A model generated the notes under the pieces. The model made no database searches. It saw nothing but the letters and a program-made list of their open reading frames with translations, and had not been told where the DNA came from. From assembly GCA_002437585.1 (NCBI GenBank), contig DJQM01000065.1, positions 1 to 16,381 on the forward strand: a stretch of 16,381 bases of DNA, written 5' to 3'. The translations under genes and the position numbers were made by a program. Within the stretch, counting starts at the first letter, position 1, and each line of letters opens with the position of its first letter. Positions 13,739-16,381 of this stretch are shown in pieces. The DNA is from Clostridiales bacterium UBA6386. Its GTDB lineage: Bacteria > Bacillota > Clostridia > Oscillospirales > Oscillospiraceae.

Positions 13739-15255
13739 TGGGTAGCCTCCGTTTCTTCCAGATTCCGGCCGTAAGCCAGGGTCAAAATCTTTTCCTGGGT
13801 TGCCTCACTGTGCTCCAGCTCCCCGGTGACACGCCCCTGACTCATGACATAGACCCGGTCACTCATGCCCAGAATCTCCGGCAGGTCCGAGGAAATCATC
13901 AGGATGGCCGCGCCCTGGTGGACCAGGCCGTCCATCAGCTCGTAAATCTCGCTCTTGGCGCCTACATCAATGCCGCGGGTAGGCTCGTCAAAGATAAACA
14001 GCTTCAGATCCGCACTGAGCCACTTCGCGATAACCACCTTCTGTTGGGTGCCGCCGGAGAGGAACCCAGCGGGTTTTTCTACCGTCGGGGTTGCGATACT
14101 CAGGCGCCTGACATACTCCGTGCAGAGTTTCTTTTCCTTCAGAATATTGGTCATACCGCCCTTGCTGATCTTGTTCAGTGTGGCAATAACGATATTCTCA
14201 CGGATAGAATAATTCAGAGACAAGCCCTGTACCTTTCTGTCCTCCGGCAGCAGGCCGATTCCGGATTTGACCGCCCGTGCCGTGCTGTTGCGGGGAACCT
14301 TTTTTCCGCACAGCAAAATCTCTCCGCTCTGGTAGTGGTCTACGCCGAAGATTGCCCTGGCAAGCTCGGTACGGCCCGCGCCTACCAGGCCGGACAGGCT
14401 CACAATTTCCCCGGCTCGTACATTCAGATTCACATGGGAAAATTTTCCGCCTGTGCAGTCCCTGATCTCCAGGACCGTCTCTCCCTTTTCTGCCAGCCGG
14501 TTTCTGGGGTAGAGATTTTCAATCTTCCGCCCGGCAATCAGCTCGATCATCCGGTTCATAGTCAACTCCTGGGTGGTAAAGGTACCAACCAGTGTGCCGT
14601 CACGCATGATACTGACCCGGTCACCCACCTGATACAGCTCCTCCAGGCGGTGGCTGATGTAGAACATCCCCACGCCCTGCTTTTTCAGCATCTCAATGAT
14701 GGAGAACAGCTCCCGTATCTCAGAGTCAGACAGTGAACTGGTGGGCTCGTCCAGCACAAGGGCCTTGGATTTGTGGGTCAATGCTTTGGCAATCTCCACC
14801 ATCTGCCGGGTTCCCGTACCCAGATCCTTTACCAGCGTATTGGGATCAATCTCCAGATGCAGCATCTGCATCAGACGTTTGGATTCCGCATACATACGTC
14901 CGGTATCCAATACTGGCCCCCTTCGTAGTTCATGCCCCAGGAAAATATTACGCATGATAGAAAGCTCCGGAATCAGGTTCAGCTCCTGATAAATCATACC
15001 GATACCAAGCTTTTCGCTGATGGCCGGGGAATTCTTTTTGATAGTCTCCCCACCGATCAGCAATTCCCCCTCATCCGGGCTGTAGGCACCGGAGAGTACC
15101 TTCATAAGCGTGGACTTACCTGCGCCATTTTCGCCAATCAGAACATGTACTTCCCCCGGCTGTAGTGACAGACTGATATCACTCAGCGCCGTCACACCGG
15201 GAAATTTTTTCGTAATGTGACGGAACTCAACCAATGGTTGCTGCTGGCTGTTCAT
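13735..15255 (-). CDS. Sugar ABC transporter ATP-binding protein with two ATPase domains (MglA/RbsA-like)
   Basis: This 506-residue protein has tandem ABC domains and powers the importer encoded downstream. In domain 1 the Walker A is GENGAGKS (41-48), the signature is the divergent LGTGTRQ (145-151) and Walker B ends LVLDEPTSSL. In domain 2 the Walker A is degenerate, GLVGAGRTE (289-297) with R295 replacing the lysine. The signature LSGGTQQ (399-405) and FIFDEPTRGID are canonical. This asymmetry is normal for RbsA/MglA. The ATG is preceded by AGAGGAGT at good spacing. It is the first gene of the minus operon, downstream of promoter and operator elements at 15301-15363. Confidence 0.93.
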   Translation of the reverse strand: MNSQQQPLVEFRHITKKFPGVTALSDISLSLQPGEVHVLIGENGAGKSTLMKVLSGAYSPDEGELLIGGETIKKNSPAISEKLGIGMIYQELNLIPELSIMRNIFLGHELRRGPVLDTGRMYAESKRLMQMLHLEIDPNTLVKDLGTGTRQMVEIAKALTHKSKALVLDEPTSSLSDSEIRELFSIIEMLKKQGVGMFYISHRLEELYQVGDRVSIMRDGTLVGTFTTQELTMNRMIELIAGRKIENLYPRNRLAEKGETVLEIRDCTGGKFSHVNLNVRAGEIVSLSGLVGAGRTELARAIFGVDHYQSGEILLCGKKVPRNSTARAVKSGIGLLPEDRKVQGLSLNYSIRENIVIATLNKISKGGMTNILKEKKLCTEYVRRLSIATPTVEKPAGFLSGGTQQKVVIAKWLSADLKLFIFDEPTRGIDVGAKSEIYELMDGLVHQGAAILMISSDLPEILGMSDRVYVMSQGRVTGELEHSEATQEKILTLAYGRNLEETEATQ

Positions 15256-15300
15256 TCACCGCACTCCTCTCTCGTTATCGCTTTTTGAACGGTCTGTTAA

Positions 15301-15320
15301 GTATTCTGTATACGGTATTC
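15301..15320 (-). promoter_or_regulatory. Operator-like palindrome, copy C
   Basis: Read on the minus strand the 20-mer is GAATACCGTATACAGAATAC. It matches copy B in front of the iolO operon at 17 of 20 positions and copy A at 15 of 20. It begins 14 nt after the predicted -10 box and lies upstream of the ATPase ribosome binding site, the same arrangement as at the other two promoters. It should place the transporter operon under the same repressor. Confidence 0.7.
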
Positions 15321-15334
15321 GTTTGCATGGCTCT

Positions 15335-15363
15335 AATTTAGCACCCTTTAACAAAAAAGTAAA
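15335..15363 (-). promoter_or_regulatory. Probable promoter of the minus-strand transporter/catabolic operon
   Basis: On the minus strand TTTACT (15363-15358) and TAAATT (15340-15335) are 17 nt apart. Both boxes deviate from consensus, so the call is weaker than for the plus operon. The predicted start, near 15328, lies just ahead of operator copy C. No better pair was seen between the divergent genes. Confidence 0.5.
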
Positions 15364-15411
15364 GAGGGCAAAATGATTTTTGGAGAATTGCACCATGTTT
15401 CTCTTCGCATT

Positions 15412-15421
15412 TTGTATACAA
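15412..15421. promoter_or_regulatory. TTGTATACAA palindrome between divergent transcripts
   Basis: This perfect 10-bp palindrome shares the GTATAC core with copies A-C but differs in the flanks (12 of 20 matches to copy C). It lies 22 bp upstream of the -35 box of the right regulator and further upstream of the minus-strand promoter. Sites of this form are typical of FadR-subfamily GntR regulators, so the right regulator may bind here (inference). Confidence 0.4.
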
Positions 15422-15443
15422 TAAATAAAATTCGATTACCTTC

Positions 15444-15474
15444 TTGACAAGCACCGTACTTTGGTGTTTATAAT
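15444..15474 (+). promoter_or_regulatory. Promoter of the right GntR regulator
   Basis: TTGACA (15444-15449) is perfect. TTTATA (15467-15472) stands 17 nt away and TATAAT (15469-15474) 19 nt away, so the -10 element is within TTTATAAT. The predicted start of transcription is near 15480, just ahead of the Shine-Dalgarno at 15488. Confidence 0.7.
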
Positions 15475-15499
15475 GAGAAGCAAAATCGAGGTGACAGCT

Positions 15500-16177
15500 A
15501 TGGAAAAAATCGAATACGGTGACAGCCTTGCCACACAGGCCTATGAGATTCTGCTGCAATACATCTTTGCGCACAAGCTCCCAGCTGGGACACGGCTGAT
15601 TGACTCTCAATTAGCCCAGGAGCTGGGCATCAGCAGAACACCCGTACGAGAGGCCATTCGCCACCTTGTGGAGGACGGACTAGTTGAAGTGCGCAATGTG
15701 CGCAGCTACTATGTCGCCTGCCCAACCGAAAAAAATATGCATGATATTTACGAGCTGCGCCAGATTCTGGACGAGGCCGTCGTGCGCAAGCTGATCCAAG
15801 CCGTCCTGCCCCATAATCCCGAGGCATACTCTGTGCTCTCCGATCTGCGGCAGCGCACTCTGGAACAGGCGGATTTTTCCGGCGCAACCTTCTGCAAGGA
15901 GGACGAATATTTTCACGATCAGATCACTGCGCTTGTGCAGAACCAGGTACTGACACAGTGCTACAGCCAACTTCGCTTTAAAACAAGAATATACCGCGTC
16001 TTTACTTCCGACAGCCCCTCCCGCGTCCGGCGATCCTACCAAAGTCATCTTCGTCTGTGCAACGCGCTGCTTGGCCTGGACTTGGAAGAAGCTTTGGCTG
16101 TTGTAGAAGAGCACGTACGAATGAGCATCGAGTATTGCATGGAGGACCTCCAACAGTTGGAAACACTGAAATCATAA
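15500..16177 (+). CDS. GntR-family transcriptional regulator, FadR subfamily (FCD), paralogue of the left regulator
   Basis: The protein has 225 residues when started at ATG 15500, which GAGGTGA (15488-15494) precedes by 5 nt. Earlier in-frame starts (TTG 15461, ATG 15473) lie in the promoter and would be absent from the message. The winged helix occupies about residues 7-77, with SQLAQELGISRTPVREAI as the recognition region. The FCD domain follows, with D135 and H139 in DxxFH, H183 and H205 as probable metal ligands. It shares DSQLA, GISRTP and ELRQILD with the left regulator but has no close equivalent of its wing sequence. It is divergent from the transporter operon, which it probably represses. 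Whether it or its paralogue reads the GTATAC-type operators is undecided. Confidence 0.9.
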   Translation: MEKIEYGDSLATQAYEILLQYIFAHKLPAGTRLIDSQLAQELGISRTPVREAIRHLVEDGLVEVRNVRSYYVACPTEKNMHDIYELRQILDEAVVRKLIQAVLPHNPEAYSVLSDLRQRTLEQADFSGATFCKEDEYFHDQITALVQNQVLTQCYSQLRFKTRIYRVFTSDSPSRVRRSYQSHLRLCNALLGLDLEEALAVVEEHVRMSIEYCMEDLQQLETLKS

Positions 16178-16182
16178 AATAC

Positions 16183-16228
16183 TCCCGGAGGCACTGACGG
16201 AATCCGTACTCGCACCTCCGGGAATTTT
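16183..16228. terminator. Terminator between the right regulator and the edge gene
   Basis: TCCCGGAGG (16183-16191) pairs with CCTCCGGGA (16215-16223), with a small inner stem ACGG/CCGT. On the plus strand ATTTTACATTTT follows; on the minus strand GTATTTTATG follows. It can serve both the regulator and the convergent gene at the right edge. Confidence 0.75.
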
Positions 16229-16236
16229 ACATTTTG

Positions 16237-16381
16237 TCACAGCAACAGCCCGCTCAGCAGGGCGACAACCGGAATCGCAACAACGCACAACAGCGTTGTC
16301 ATAGCAAAGATACAGGCAGTATGCTCCACAGCAATGTCATACCGCACAATACCGCACAGAGGAATGTGGTATAATAATTTT
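16237..16381 (-). CDS. C-terminal fragment of a probable AEC-family (auxin efflux carrier type) transporter
   Basis: A frame open to the window edge encodes 47 codons before TGA at 16239-16237. The visible end contains YHIPLCGIVRYDIAVEHTA, then a hydrophobic segment ending in MTTLLCVVAIPVVALLSG and LLL at the C-terminus. The pattern of a charged YD turn, then a final helix with TTLL and an IP pair, resembles the last helix of AEC transporters, many of which carry organic acids. Only about one transmembrane helix is visible, so the family call is tentative. The rest of the gene lies outside the window, and it is convergent with the right regulator. Confidence 0.5.
   Translation of the reverse strand, partial: KLLYHIPLCGIVRYDIAVEHTACIFAMTTLLCVVAIPVVALLSGLLL

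Noticed and set aside
15270..15290. Catabolite-repression (cre) like sequence near the start of the transporter operon
   Set aside because: On the minus strand AAAAAGCGATAACG has at least three mismatches to the cre consensus, including conserved end positions.
15461..15499. N-terminal extension of the right regulator from TTG 15461 or ATG 15473
   Set aside because: These codons overlap the -10 region and predicted start of transcription, whereas ATG 15500 has GAGGTGA at proper spacing and aligns with the N-terminus of the paralogue.
1..16381. CRISPR arrays, tRNA or rRNA genes, insertion sequences, attachment sites and phage genes
   Set aside because: No regular direct repeats, no recognisable RNA gene sequence and no transposase, integrase or phage protein was found; the window is almost filled by the metabolic, transport and regulatory genes.

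Overview
The window looks like a piece of a GC-rich Firmicute chromosome, probably a gut clostridial lineage such as Oscillospiraceae (inference). The signs are strong AGGAGG-type ribosome binding sites, TTGACA/TATAAT promoters, a lipobox-type sugar-binding lipoprotein, FCD-type GntR regulators and densely packed coding DNA. No tRNA, rRNA, CRISPR array, insertion sequence or phage gene was seen.

Layout. Positions 183-839 hold a GntR/FCD regulator with its own promoter and terminator. Positions 1071-5814 (+) are a five-gene operon: an IolO-type 5-keto-L-gluconate epimerase, a D-mannonate oxidoreductase-like SDR, an Ldh_2-family (malate/lactate/YiaK-type) dehydrogenase, a KDPG/KHG aldolase carrying an extra VOC-like C-terminal domain, and a PfkB-type KDG kinase. 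It meets a second long unit on the minus strand (15255 down to 5976) at a 22-bp hairpin. In order of transcription that unit encodes a sugar ABC transporter (double ATPase, two different permeases, binding lipoprotein), an IolN-type creatininase-family hydrolase, a KduD-like SDR, a KDPGal aldolase (DgoA type), a KDGal kinase (DgoK) and a D-2-hydroxyacid dehydrogenase. A second GntR/FCD regulator (15500-16177) is divergent from the transporter. The right edge holds only the last 47 codons of a probable AEC-family transporter on the minus strand.

How the genes fit together (inference). A carbocyclic polyol such as an inositol, or a related sugar acid, is imported by the ABC transporter. Oxidation gives a cyclic diketone, which the IolN-like hydrolase opens to 5-keto-L-gluconate. 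The IolO-like epimerase makes D-tagaturonate, the SDRs and other dehydrogenases adjust redox state, and 2-keto-3-deoxy acids are phosphorylated and cleaved to pyruvate and glyceraldehyde 3-phosphate. There are two stereochemically distinct lower branches: KdgK/Eda on the plus strand and DgoK/DgoA on the minus strand. No IolG, no zinc-dependent IolM and no sugar-acid dehydratase is encoded here, so either other loci contribute or some dehydrogenases here have new roles.

Regulation. A 20-bp imperfect palindrome with a GTATAC core lies just downstream of three predicted promoters: the left regulator (151-170), the plus operon (1029-1048) and the minus operon (15301-15320). The copies match at 14 to 17 of 20 positions. 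This ties both long operons and one regulator into a single regulon, most likely controlled by repression through one or both paralogous regulators.
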